Assembly (NCBI GenBank): GCA_009746045.1
Contig: RPFO01000080.1
Coordinates: 6,643,817-6,707,816 of the forward strand
Direction of reading: 5' to 3'
DNA: 64,000 bases
Origin: Mesostigma viride
Lineage: Eukaryota > Streptophyta > Mesostigmatophyceae > Mesostigmatales > Mesostigmataceae
The notes below the pieces were generated by a model. That model ran no database searches. It had not been told where the DNA came from and saw only the letters and a program-made list of their open reading frames with translations. Position numbers and translations under genes: made by a program. The first letter of the stretch is position 1. Each line of letters opens with the position of its first letter. Positions 33,792-44,128 of this stretch are shown one piece after another.

Positions 33792-33796
33792 GCACA

Positions 33797-34244
33797 GACA
33801 TTGAACTATCATGGAGTAGGCCGCCTCGATCGATCTGTTTGAGTGCATACACAGACGTTACTAATGAAATGAGGCCAGATATTTTGGAACTGAGAATCAA
33901 AATAGATAGCTGTGGGCGCTGACATTTTTTGGCTTGACTTTGCATTGATTGAAATGCGCTGTCGCCCTCCCATGCAGGCCCCATGTAAAAAGTGCATGTG
34001 TTTATGTGCATTCAAGATGTGCATTGCTGCTAGGATACATTGAATCTGTGCATCTGATGTATAATATCGTGTATTGAATCGATGTTGAGGTGCAACTTAA
34101 TGCATGATGTGACCAAAACACAAGCATCCAATTTTTTAGATATAGTTGGCCATCCGGCCAGAGCGCTGAGCACGTGCATGCATGTCAGCTTGCATTGCGC
34201 ATGCAGTCCTTGAATTCATGCAAATTATATGTACACGGGTAGCC
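33797..34244. other. Intergenic, nothing recognised
   Basis: AT-richer sequence between the Gypsy element and the degraded RLE LINE. No coding potential, repeat unit or RNA gene was seen. Confidence 0.5.
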
Positions 34245-35302
34245 GCTGTCCAACATCGCCTGCACCGGGGCACGCCCGGCGTGTCCATGAACGGACGTCG
34301 TCAGTCCCAGTGTCTACCAGCTGCCTGCGTTCACGAAAAACTACAAAAACATACGCGGGTAAACACATTGTACCGACTGGATGGGCCTGCATGTGAGCGT
34401 GAACGATCAAGGGCGGGCTTGCCTTCACTCCGTTTCCCTTGAGAGGAGCGTGGGGTCCGCATTCCTCCGTGCCCTCGATCCCCATGAACCGTTTGTTCAC
34501 TTTGGTTCTGGCCTTTTATTACGCCATCGCCATCAGGCGCCAGTCCAGCTAGCTGTTTGCCTCGCAACCTCTCCGCCTCTCGTCACGTACGGCGGACGCG
34601 TCCTGCGGCAGCTGCAGGCTTGCTTTTCGATACTGCTGGGACGCACTACATATCCGGTGTGCATGGACTAATGAATCAATTATTTATCAAGTAGACTGCG
34701 TCACAATTGGGTACCAAGAACCTTCAACCCCTATACACAATGAGAAGGAGCTAGAGAGGGCGCCCTAGTAGCTTCTCTCACTGCCCTAGAACTTTGAGCG
34801 GCCACTAGAACTTTGAGCGCTCTCTCCGCATCGTGACCAGCTAGTGCGGGCACAACTGTGCGTGCAATAAAGCTTCGGCAGTAGCAAAAGCGTGGCGAAT
34901 GCAGTATAAGGCTGCTCCATGTGCAATGGTACGTCCAGATCGAGTTAATTAGGAAAATAGTTGCGCGGAAACCTTTTTACCACCTGCGGCAAAGGTTCCA
35001 CACAGTATTTTACCCGAGTGAATCACTCTCCGGTACACTCAATGAAGTCCATTCCGGACAATATATTTTCCTAACTCAGAGCCCACAGACAGATAGGCTT
35101 GGAACGTTCTTAGGGGCGCCGGATTGAGAGAATATATAAAGGCCGCTCCCGGAGCCTGAGGGATTGATTGTGTAGGCCGGCATACCCAGGGTTCATCCAC
35201 ATTACCTCCATGCACTCGCGTGCATGGGTGGCCAGCAAAACCAGAACTAGCTGGTTCCTCTATCTCCATCCATATATACCGCTCTCCTCCGCCCGGCCGG
35301 TG

Positions 35303-35952
35303 GTGTGCGCCATTAATTAATTAATAGACATGTGACTGCATCACGCGAGCATAAGTCCTCAGTGGGAGGGGAACATGGGATGGTTTGGATTGTGTAAGCT
35401 ATCTAAGTCCTAGTTACAGGGGTGTGGGCACCGCGGCCCGAATCGCTATGAATGCCATACGCGGTCACACGCGGAGCCCCCACAGGCTTGGGGGTGGTCT
35501 CCTTCATCACTACTTGCCACCATTAATTAGGAACATAACTCCGTTGGGAGTATATGTAGCACATAGCTAGCCCAGAGAAGGGGCATATGGCTTATCAGAC
35601 ATTCTAAGCTACTTCCTGCAAGGGTGGGAATGTAAACGACCCTTGCTCTTAGAGGTGCACCTAGAGGTGCACCAGGGCACCTGCACCCTCATGATGTATC
35701 ACGCTATGCCCAGCTAAGGGGGAGCATGGCATGTGGGGGAAGATCATCATAGCTATACAAAAGCTAGAGCGTGGCATCTCAGCAGAGAGCAGCTCTCTGC
35801 ATGGGCACAGCATATAACTAAATAAAACCACCATGCGCACCATCTGCCTCCATATTACAGACCAGCCAGGAGGCTGCCCGGGTGTGAGCCCGTCACGTCT
35901 ATACTAGTGTAGCACATGTCCATGCCGAGTCTATCACGAACGTGTGCGCCAT
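35303..35952 (-). mobile_element. LINE 3' fragment with (TTAA)n tail, minus strand, 11-bp target duplication
   Basis: The insert 35314-35941 is flanked by GTGTGCGCCAT at 35303-35313 and 35942-35952. On the minus strand it runs from TTCGTGATAGACTCGG to a TTAATTAATTAA tail. It belongs to the same family as 39620-40312. Its hairpin region near the tail is slightly diverged. It interrupts the RLE LINE copy and itself contains a nested insertion (35524-35827). Confidence 0.85.
35517..35834. mobile_element. Nested insertion of about 300 bp with CCACCAT duplication
   Basis: 35524-35827 is absent from the other copies of the LINE fragment and is flanked by CCACCAT at 35517-35523 and 35828-35834. It has direct repeats of AGAGGTGCACC and ends CTAAATAAAA. 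There is no ORF. It could be a SINE or a small non-autonomous DNA element. Confidence 0.55.
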
Positions 35953-37065
35953 GGTTTGGTTAATTGGTCTTTCCCGACTCGATCCACCATCTCGGGCGGT
36001 TTGGAGTTCGAATTTATCACAATTCATTACTATTGCTGCGAAAGTTGATTGCCAAGGCCCGCCTATAGGTTGGTTTCGCTGACCAGTCTCCCACTTGCTT
36101 CCGGCAATTGGCGGCTGCCCTCCTGTTGTTGAATTGCATCTAGTTTTCGTGTGTTCGATACATGGCAATTGCAGTGCTTTACTTTTTCCTACTATGATGA
36201 TAGATCGATCACCGATTGTGGCATTATACGTAGTGCGAGGACGCGGATGCATGGGGCCGCCCTCTACTCACCCAACCACCGCCGGCCCGACATTACCGTG
36301 TATGCTCGACTACGATGGGCAGGGTTGCCACCCTAGCTGCATGCTTATCGATGTCTCCGTGGCTCGGCCGCTCCGGCCCCCGGCCGGTCGCCACATCCTC
36401 CGGGCGGCTGTGGATCGGCCGCGGCGCTGCTGCCCGGGCTGTAGCTGAGCGGGCGACAAGTTTGGCTCCTACGGGAATAAGGGGCCCGGCCCACCGGGTC
36501 ATCGATCCGGCCCCATCGTCCTTGAGGAGTTCGGGGCCACTTGAGGAACTCGGGGCCACTTGAGGAGTGGGCCCCAAGACGGCGGAGTTTTTCCATGAGT
36601 GCTGCCAGCGCGGCGTGAAGACCGCCTAGACCTCGAGGGTCAGACTACCCCGTGGTCCTCCCCAGGTCTGCCCGGACATGCATGGTCCTTGTATTGTTGA
36701 CGGCAGCGCCTGTCCCTAGCCCTCACTGGCACCCGCCACCCAGTGGCTGGTGTGAACAGATTCCGCCGCATCCCCGGCCGGGCCGACTTTGTTGCGACCA
36801 TGTGGTCTAGATCCATCCCAGGCCTGGTCGGGGACGGCAGCGATGTTGCTGCGTGGGCAGCGTGGCCATCGTAGTTTTGTGTTTAGTTTGTTGTACATAC
36901 CTTGTGCTGGCTTGATCCTTGCATGCCCGCGTCATTATTATTATTTTCTTTATAGGTTTCTTCTTGATTTCGGGTTTTTCCTTATGTTGCATGCCCATCG
37001 ATCTCTCCTCCGTAGTTTATCATTCTCAATGATGGATGAATATAAATACTAAATTTACATGTGAT

Positions 37066-37298
37066 ATATCTGTGTCCCCCCCCCCCCAAGTCTGTGGGGG
37101 CTCCGTGTGTGACCGCGTATGGCATTCATAGCGATTCCGGCCGCGGTACCCACACCCCTTTAACTAGGACCTATAGATAGCTTACACCATCCATTCCATC
37201 CCATGTTCCCCTCCCACTGAGGACTTATGTTCACGAGACGCAGTCACGTGTCTATTAATTAATTAATTAATTAATTATAATTAATTAATATCTGTGTC
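37066..37298 (+). mobile_element. LINE 3' fragment with TTAA tail, plus strand, 11-bp duplication
   Basis: The insert 37077-37287 is flanked by ATATCTGTGTC at 37066-37076 and 37288-37298. It begins in a run of 14 C residues, contains the family sequence GTATGGCATTCATAGCGATT, a diverged hairpin and a long TTAATTAA tail. It has landed in an older minus-strand copy of the same family. Confidence 0.82.
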
Positions 37299-37468
37299 AC
37301 GTGAGCATAAGTCCTCAGGGAAATGAATATGGGATGGAGTGGAGCCTGCATGGGTGTAGCTATATCTAGTACGTTCCGAGTTACAGGGTTGCGGGCACCA
37401 CACGGCTCGAATCGCTATATGCATGCCAAACTTGGTACGTCACACGCGGACTGCCCCCACCAACTGGG
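37288..37468 (-). mobile_element. Older LINE 3' fragment, minus strand
   Basis: Diverged copy of the same 3' region: TCACGTGAGCATAAGTCC... to ...CCCCCACCAACTGGGGG. It is split at its tail by the insertion at 37077-37287. Confidence 0.7.
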
Positions 37469-38250
37469 GGGGTGAGTTGAGCTGAGGAGTTGAGTTGAGT
37501 TGAATCCCGCGCCGGTACGTGGTCCGACAGGGTTACATTAATTAATAGTGGATCCATAGGCTGGTCCTGCCTTAAGTGGGGATGCATGGCAAACAAGGTG
37601 CAGCTGTCAGAGGGTACTTGACCCCCACTACGTACGTTAGTCCTGCTACGCGCGTCCGGGGCTCCGGGCAGCGTCGTCGTCGGGCCTACGCTTACTTCAG
37701 GGCCATTTGATAGCCAAGAGTTGAGACATCATGCACTGGAAAGTCAGCAAACAGTACTGGAAACTCATCATGCACTGGAAAAGCAGGAAACAGTACAACT
37801 GGAGTGCCCCCAAGGGGCGGGTGAAGCGCTGGATTCTCAAAAGTGCTGGTCGCCGGGATCTCGCCATGCATGTCAACAAGGATATTATGCCAGACTAGCG
37901 GTATTATTACCTATACATGCGGCCGCTGTGCGCCAGAAGGGATCGGAACCTGTCGGGATAGGACCAATTGACAGGGGTAAAACCTTGGTGCAGGATTACA
38001 CCATTGGGTGGGCCTTGGGTGAAGGCAGGCTAGCTTGGTCCAAGGGGGTAACCTGCATGGATCGAGGGATTAGTTCCCCAGGGGCCAGGCTGGCCGTCTG
38101 AGGCCTCACGCCAGATTGCCGCATGATCTCTAGAACCACCGTATCATGCTGTGAGCACTATCTGACGCTGTGCACATATGTCCTCAGGTCATCCAAAGTT
38201 CTGAGCAGCCGGTCGTAGTAGAAGAAGCTCGCTGCCGGTACGTGGAGGAG
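37469..38250. other. Unassigned sequence with a short direct repeat
   Basis: Contains (TTGAG)n with CCCGCGCCGG at 37485-37515, and a two-fold repeat of CATGCACTGGAAA...AAACAGTAC at 37730-37796. No gene is supported. Minus-strand translation near 38150-38230 (SFFYYDRLLRTLDDLRTYVHS) looks exon-like but is too short to assign. Confidence 0.4.
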
Positions 38251-39135
38251 GCCGGGAGGAGAGGTGGGGTTGGGAGGCGGTGGTGCATGGATGGTGGTCG
38301 ACTGGTGGCTGGGCCTAATGGGGCGGCAATGGCGGTAGTGACGTGGATGGGAGGACTGAGCCGGAAGGAGGCGGGAGGAGGGGGGGGCCGGGGGGCGGCC
38401 GGGGAGGCAGGGTTGGGGTGGTGGTGGGCAGTGGCGCGCGGCGGGGTGGGGTTGGCTATCTATACTACGGTGGGGAGGAAGGCGGCGGGGCCCGGGTGGG
38501 CCGGGCGGATCGAGAGGGAGGGGGGGGGCGAGTTGATGTGCGGACTGGCTGGGGTACTGGGCATGGTGGCGGTACTTGGTGGGGGTGCCGGGTGAGAAAG
38601 TAGGGGGCCGGGGGGGGGGGGGGGGGGGAATGGTGGCATCGTCGGCGGCGGCAGGGCCGGGGGGGGGGACCGGGGTCCGGGGGTCCGGAGAAGGGATACG
38701 GGACCGGACAGCTCAGTAGGGTGGTGGGGCGGTTGCATTAGGGCGATGGGGCGGGGTGGGGTGCGGATGGTGAGGGAGGAGGGAAGGGCGGATGTGCCGG
38801 TGGGCGGTGGCGGTGGTATGGGTGCGGTGGCCGGATCCGGATATACTAGTGGTACGTGGCGGTGCATGGTGGTGAGGAATTAAGGAGGGGCCGGGCCGGG
38901 CTTGGGGAGGAGGCCGGAGGTGGTCCGGCCGCGGCGGTGGGGTAGGTGGCGACGGTGGGGGTGGTGGCGGGGAGCTGGGGTACCCACGTGGTGGTGATCG
39001 AGGGCAGCCGGGCAGGGGGGCAGGCGGTGCATGGGATGGTGACGGTGAGGGAGGTGGGGAGGGCGGAGGTGCATGGTGGGCGGTGGCTGGGGTGTGGGTG
39101 GTGGCGCCGCGGTATAGTAGGGGGGGGGAATTAAA
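38251..39135. repeat. G-rich, strand-asymmetric low-complexity tract
   Basis: Nearly 900 bases dominated by G runs and GGTGG/GGCGG words on the plus strand, including uninterrupted runs of 10 or more G near 38610-38630. Many G4-capable clusters are present. Open frames here are compositional (Pro-rich on minus, Gly-rich on plus) and not genes. Confidence 0.85.
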
Positions 39136-39149
39136 GGGGCAGTGTTCAA

Positions 39150-39232
39150 CTATTCGGAGATATTCGGAGATATTCGGAGATATTCGGAGATTATTCTAAT
39201 TATTCGGAGATAATTTGGACTATTCGGTATTC
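39150..39232. repeat. Short tandem repeat ATTCGGAGAT
   Basis: Four near-perfect units of TATTCGGAGA followed by diverged units (ATTCTAATTATTCGGAGATAATTTGG). Confidence 0.85.
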
Positions 39233-39609
39233 AGGCCGTCCCGCGGCCGAATAGCTACGAAGTACCCTAGTACCGAATATTGCATGGCCGGGTACTGGGC
39301 GCCCTGCGCCTGAGCCGGCTGGCCGGCCCATGTGTGACGCGCAAATTGGCAGGGCAAGGCCCACACGAGCAATTGCCACGTACACGTGGCAATTGGCATG
39401 CCAACACACGTGTCGGCATGCACATGGCCTACACGCCAATTATACAAGCCATGCCAGCTGCATGCAGTGCGTGTGTCCATTTACCTCAATGTTTGCCTAC
39501 TTTAATTACCAGCGTGGTGACGGGATTATCTGCCAGCACGTACAGTGCATTACAATGTATCTCTTGCATGGCAGACAAAAGCTGTAATGGATTCTTAGAT
39601 TCGCGCATG
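39233..39609. other. Unassigned sequence with strong dyads
   Basis: Contains CAATTGCCACGT/ACGTGGCAATTG (39370-39395) and GCATGCC...GGCATGC (39396-39422) inverted repeats. No coding sequence was recognised. Confidence 0.4.
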
Positions 39610-40322
39610 TTAAGGTTAGTAGAGACCTGACGATCCTGACCTACAGCGCCGAGACCTGGACACTGACGCAGGAGCTGGAGCAATTAACGACTCGACGGCA
39701 ACGTCACCAAGAATCATGCTGCGCAAGGCCCCTTTGGTTTGCACATTAGTAATGAGGATTTGTACGCTGATTTGCCCTATGTTTCCCACATTATTAGGCA
39801 CAGGCGCCTGGGCCTAAGTAGCCGGGCACCTGGCCCGCACAGATCAGGTAGACACATCAGATAGACTAGCTGGCACCAAGCCCGCCCAGCCTGGGCGATA
39901 TGTCCTCAGGCAGTGGCGCTAGCGTGCCCCAGGCCGCACGCGGCAGGGCCGCCACCCGTGGACTTTTCGGGAAAAACTCGGCATCATTGGACATGTGCTA
40001 CACTAGACGTGACGGGCTCACACCCGGGCAGCCTCCTGGTTTCTCTGTAATATGGAGGCAGATGGTATACGCAAGTAGTGATGAAGGGGGCATTGAAGTA
40101 GTGATGAAGGAGACCACCCCCAAGTCTGTGGGGGCTTCACGTGTGACCGCGTATGGCATTCATAGCGATTCGGGCCGCGGTGCCCACAATTAACCCTGTA
40201 ACTAGGACCTAGAAAGCTTACACCATCCATTCTATCCCATGTTCCCCTCCCACTGGGGACTTATGCTCACGTGACGCAGTCACGTGTCTATATTAATTAA
40301 TTAATTAATTAATTAAGGTTAG
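39610..40322 (+). mobile_element. RTE-like LINE fragment with hairpin and (TTAA)n tail; reference copy of the family
   Basis: The insert 39620-40312 is flanked by TTAAGGTTAG at 39610-39619 and 40313-40322. Its 5' part still encodes a degraded end of a reverse-transcriptase protein (ILTYSAETWTLTQELE, 39630-39690; YVSHIIRHRRLGL further on). A 3' UTR follows with CCAAGTCTGTGGGGGC, the perfect hairpin CACGTGAC-GCA-GTCACGTG (40269-40287) and (TTAA)n. This copy links the short repeats at 35314, 37077, 43129 and 43561 to a LINE. Confidence 0.8.
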
Positions 40323-42460
40323 AGAGCCTTTTTGCGAACCAGCGTTTGTGCGGGCCGTGCGGACGCAATACATGCTAACTGTCGGGACAGTGAATTCTTG
40401 GTTAGTATCTGAGTTCGCTGGCAAAGGGTAAACTTCCTTGGATGAATACTTCTCTGGGTATCAAGGAGACAACCAGCGCAGGCCAGAAATCGGGAGAATC
40501 CGAACCATGGTTAAGCTCGAGCCTGCCGTTATCTTGTCCGCGTGTTCGAGTCGTTCAGGATGATGAATATGAATGGTGATGGAAATGTGTAGCCTTGTGC
40601 ATTGAAATTATGGCTGGCTTACGTGTAGAGCGCCATCTAGTCCCTAGACGGCGGGGCCGGATCGAAACAGCTTGCTTGATCAGGGCGTGTGTTTTGAGCC
40701 TAACTGGCCGGGAGTGTCTAATGGTGAGCACCATTGCTGCGATCGCTCTCCCACCATTTACGAGGAAATACCCGCATGCAAATGGAAAACCACTGAAAAG
40801 GCCGGTCTAGCTAGTCAGTCATTACGTTAGCCATGCCATGATTCCAAACGTCCAAGAACTGCACACGGTGCAAAGGCAAAAATCCGGAGGACAGCACTTT
40901 CAAATGCATGTGCGGCGGAAACCAAAAGCCCGCGTATGCCCGAAAACAACGTGTTGCTGCAGCGACACGACGATGTGGATAACGAATCCAGTGCCAAGCT
41001 GAGAATGGCCGCAGAGGAGATCTGGCATCACATGCAGGGTCCAGATGTGCAGAGATACTACGCTATCCAGCCGGTCCACGACCTGTTTGTAGAGCTTGTG
41101 CCAAGGGGCAGCACCGAACAGATGTGGGTGACGTTGCAAAAAACACCGAACTTGACGGAGCATAATGTCTCGCTCGGTCATAGTCTTTGACCAACAAACG
41201 ATGCCAGAGTTCAACAAGAGTCGTGATGAAATCGACACGATAAGAACAAAGACGGGAAAAACAATGCAACTGCAACTAAGAACAACACCATATGTTGCTG
41301 TGTGGGAAAGGAGATTGTGAATATCGGGCCGGGTAGCGAATAAAAGGAATTTGACTTCTCTGGGTATGTCTTCTCGTAGCAGTCTTTTTCACCGCCATGA
41401 CCAAGAAATGAAGTCTAGAGTTGGGTCTTATTAGGGTAAGGCGGCTGCAAGGCCGGTGGAACATCTTTGTTCGTTCAGCTCGTCCAGCTCGATGAAGTGC
41501 GCGGTGCTGCCCCTCGAGCGCACACAAGATCCGGCCTGGTGCTCTGTTATCTGTACGTCAAAAGGCTGGGCAAGAATTCCAAGCAGAAGAACCTTCATGA
41601 CTGAGTGCAATTACTGCGATTGAAATTTCACGGCTTCCGTACTCATGGTGAAAGGACACATGCCCACATCGCCGGTGAAAAGTGAGCAAATGTCCGAGCG
41701 TGCGACAAGGTTCGTAATTAAGGATGCAAGTCGATGGCCATGCAAAGCAGTTTTTAAGGGAGGGCAAGAGGCAGAGGATGCGCCACCAGCAGCTCCAGGC
41801 AGCTGGGAGCTGGATGATCCCATATGAGCGGGACGATGATGATCAGTGCCCGGCGGCGGCATGGGACGGTGAAAGGCGACTTTGAACATATTCCAGCTCG
41901 GCTCGGCAGGGGACGATTCCTCAGGGCGACTGGTTTGGGCTCAGGCGATGCCGCAGGAGGAGCCGAGTACTTACCACTAATGCTTGGGTAGTGGCACCGC
42001 TGCCTTCTGGGCTGGGAGGCGTAGCCTCTGACCTAGGCTTCAGGGCTCAGTGCTACAGCCAAGCTGCGCTGCGTCGGGGTACGTTTGCTGGCCAATATTT
42101 TGCGTAATAGCTTCGGGCTTGTCACAATACTGCGTTAAACAGCCGTAACCGATTATAGTAGCAGATGCGCCTTGAAAAGACGCATCGGTTGCACCTGATC
42201 TGGCTGAATTTGGGGCTCAGACGCAAAAGTTCTGAGCTCCGCCGTCAGTCCTGTCCGCTCGTGGCTGCTCTGCATGTCAGCTACGTAATGTAAGAGTTAA
42301 GGCAACCCCTACCACTTGATATTTCCACAGTATCAAAGGATGAAACTGGATGAGCACGTGCCATATCTACTACGGCCAAGATCTGTCAATTAAGGGGGGG
42401 GGCGCATAGCCGGTTCTAACTATATCAACCAATTATCGGTTGGCGATGCCATGGTAACCG
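40323..42460. other. 2.1 kb with no assignable gene
   Basis: Open frames up to 112 codons exist on both strands (for example minus 40900-41238, plus 40936-41190), but they overlap each other and have no recognisable motif. GC and word composition are near neutral. It could contain small host exons; I cannot support any. Confidence 0.4.
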
Positions 42461-42466
42461 GAGACG

Positions 42467-42527
42467 TCCGTCCTATAGTCAGCAAAATTGGTGCGAGAGG
42501 TCCCCAGTTCGATTCCGGTCGGATTCA
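42467..42527 (+). repeat. tRNA-like sequence, possible SINE head
   Basis: TCCGTCC at the 5' end pairs with GGTCGGA at the 3' end in six of seven positions. AGTTCGATTCC supplies a T-loop/B-box, and TATAGTCAGCA sits where a D arm would be. The anticodon arm does not fold properly, so a functional tRNA is unlikely. A CGCAAAGGT/ACCTTTGCG dyad follows at about 42572-42593. Confidence 0.35.
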
Positions 42528-42639
42528 TTTGCAGATCGCGTTTTCCGCGTTTTCCGCGGCCCGGCACTGAACGCAAAGGTTTTCACCTTTGCGGAGTGCC
42601 TGATCAGAATATCAACCAAGCATATCATGAGGTCTTGCC

Positions 42640-43327
42640 TGGGCCAAGCTCCGTTCGCTCACACCCTACTGGCGCTCGAAGGGCCTGGACGGGCACCGCA
42701 AGCGCATGCTCTTCAAGGTCCTCGTCCTCACGGTGCTCACGTATGGCGCCGAGGCGTGGACCCTCCCCCCCAAACTGGCAGCTCGGCTCGACGGCACAGT
42801 TTACAGGATGCTCCGGCAGGTCCTTAATGTAGGTTTTTCCGAGCGTCCGTCATCAGAGTCTTTGTATCATGGCATGCCTCGTGTTTCGGACGAGATTAGG
42901 CAGCGTAGGATAGCATTTGTAGGACACCTTGCACGCACCAGCCAGGTCGACACCACCCTTGGTCTGGCCGGCCCCCAGCGGCTTGGACAGCCAGGGCGGC
43001 ACATTCTGACCTGGCCTGGCCCCAAGGACATTCCCAAAAGGGTAGGGAAACCTGTCACGAACTACGTTCAGATGTTGGTGGACGACCTAGTGGTCCCAGC
43101 CCAGTTTGAGCACCGCATCCACTCTCTCCTGTTCCCCTCCCACTGAGGACTTATGCTCACGTGACGCAGTCACGTGTCTATTAATTAATTAATTAATCCA
43201 CTCTCTCTCCCGTCTTTGGACTGCCATGCAGGACAAGACGCGGTGGAAGAAGATTGTCAAGGCGCACACGCCCGACCCTGTGGGCAAGCCACCTCCCCCC
43301 AAGCGGAGGAGGCGTTTTGATGAGTAG
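42640..43327 (+). pseudogene. C-terminal fragment of an RTE-like LINE protein
   Basis: Open at 42706-43146 with VLTVLTYGAEAWTLPPKLAARLDGTVYRMLRQVLNV, MPRVSDEIRQRRIAFVGHLAR and GQPGRHILTWPGP. This is the conserved region after the RT thumb in RTE/jockey-like LINEs. After the nested 67-bp insert it resumes at 43208 with SRLWTAMQDKTRWKKIVKA and ends at TAG 43325-43327 after a basic KRRRRF tail. The catalytic RT core is absent. Confidence 0.8.
43117..43207 (+). mobile_element. 67-bp LINE fragment with 12-bp target duplication
   Basis: The insert 43129-43195 is flanked by ATCCACTCTCTC at 43117-43128 and 43196-43207. It holds only the last 67 bases of the (TTAA)n LINE, including the hairpin and tail. 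Without it the host LINE frame reads HRIHSL-SRLW continuously. Confidence 0.9.
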
Positions 43328-43550
43328 TGTAGGTAGGATTTTCTAGATAGAGTTAGGACAGTTCGATCACGCGGCTTCCTCCACCCCATCCATCATGAAA
43401 TATGTGCTACATGACCTCCCCACGGAGGCATGTTATAATTTAATTTAATTTAATATCATGAGGTATCAAGTGAAAACACGCTAAGAGCATGACATTTTCT
43501 CCAACCTTCTGAAAATTATGCTGATGCAAAAAAGCAGTTTTTTCCTGGAC

Positions 43551-44128
43551 ATGATAAGGAGTGACCCGTGGACTTTTCGTGATAGACTCGGCATCATTGG
43601 ACATGTGCTACACTAGACGTGAGTCACGTGACGGGCTCACACCCGGGCAGCCTCCTGGTTTGTCTGTAATATGGAGGCAGGAGACCACCCCCAAGCCTGT
43701 GGGGGCTCCGCGTGTGACCAAGTATGGCATTCATAGCGATTCGGGCCGCGGTGCCCACACCCCTGTAACTAGGACCTAGATAGCTTATACCATCCATTCC
43801 ATCCCATGTTCCCCTCCCACTGAGGACTTATGCTCACGTGACGCAGTCACGTGTCTATTAATTAATTAATTAATTAATTAATGGAGGCAGATGGTACGCA
43901 ATGATAGATGGCAAGTAGTGATGAAGGAGACCACCCCCAAGTCTGTGGGGGCTCCGCGTGTGACCGCGTATGGCATTCATAGCGATTCGGGCCGCGGTGC
44001 CCACACCCCAGTAACTAGGACCTAGATAGCTTACACCATCCATTCCATCCCATGTTCCCCTCCCACTGAGGACTTTTGCTCACGTGACGCAGTCACGTGT
44101 CTATTAATTAATTAATTAATGATAAGGA
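43551..44128 (+). mobile_element. Dimeric (TTAA)n LINE 3' fragment with 10-bp target duplication
   Basis: 43561-44118 contains two head-to-tail copies of the LINE 3' end (about 43561-43882 and 43883-44118), each with hairpin and tail. One ATGATAAGGA duplication (43551-43560, 44119-44128) surrounds both. The first copy begins with GTGACCCGTGGACTTTTCG, the second at GGAGGCAGATGG. Confidence 0.85.

Larger units (their letters stand above)
22963..33796 (+). mobile_element. Complete Ty3/Gypsy chromodomain element G2 with GCACA target duplication
   Basis: The element spans 22968-33791 (10,824 bp), flanked by GCACA at 22963-22967 and 33792-33796. The order is 5' LTR, primer site, leader with splice donor, hybrid-binding-domain ORF, gag, pol (protease-RT-RNase H-integrase-chromodomain), orphan ORF3, polypurine tract and 3' LTR. 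The two LTRs differ at only a few positions by eye (for example near 23054 and 23301), so insertion is recent. Several ORFs carry single-base indels at homopolymers, which may be assembly errors rather than decay. Confidence 0.95.
34245..37036 (+). mobile_element. Degenerate RLE LINE copy, interrupted by several insertions
   Basis: Matches the C-terminal half of the LINE at 16311-22177, in plus orientation. The first block (34245-34660) covers HRGTPGVS to MGLHVSVNDQGRACLHSVSLERSVGSAFLRAL. The knuckle block near 35215-35300 has CMGGQQNQN, and the endonuclease block at 36232-36880 has LDYDGQGCH and LIDVSVARP. The 3' UTR to about 37036 ends in the same TATCATTCTCAATGA. Insertions separate the blocks: 34665-35190 (unassigned, with an ATATATAAA box near 35130), 35314-35941 (LINE fragment) and about 35990-36230 (unassigned). 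Small internal duplications and stops make it non-functional. Confidence 0.8.
42622..43464 (+). mobile_element. 5'-truncated RTE-like LINE, 12-bp target duplication, (AATTT)n tail
   Basis: The insert 42634-43452 is flanked by ATATCATGAGGT at 42622-42633 and 43453-43464. It encodes only the C-terminal end of the reverse-transcriptase protein, then a short 3' UTR and a TTTAATTTAATTTAAT tail. A 67-bp fragment of another LINE is nested in it (43129-43195). Confidence 0.9.

Noticed and set aside
38150-38230. Minus-strand exon-like translation SFFYYDRLLRTLDDLRTYVHS
   Set aside because: Too short, with no family recognised and no supporting neighbouring exon.
38170-39150. Pro-rich and Gly-rich ORFs in the G-rich tract
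   Set aside because: Homopolymer-driven composition on both strands, with no motif and no consistent frame.
40900-41240. Overlapping 112- and 84-codon ORFs
   Set aside because: Opposite-strand overlap, no motif, and no splice or start context favouring either.
42467-42527. Functional tRNA gene
   Set aside because: T-loop and near-complete acceptor pairing are present, but the anticodon arm does not fold. Kept only as a tRNA-like SINE candidate.
43129-43195. Helitron 3' end (hairpin near terminus)
   Set aside because: A 12-bp target duplication, variable 5' truncation and TTAA-repeat tails in the family fit target-primed LINE insertion, whereas Helitrons leave no duplication.
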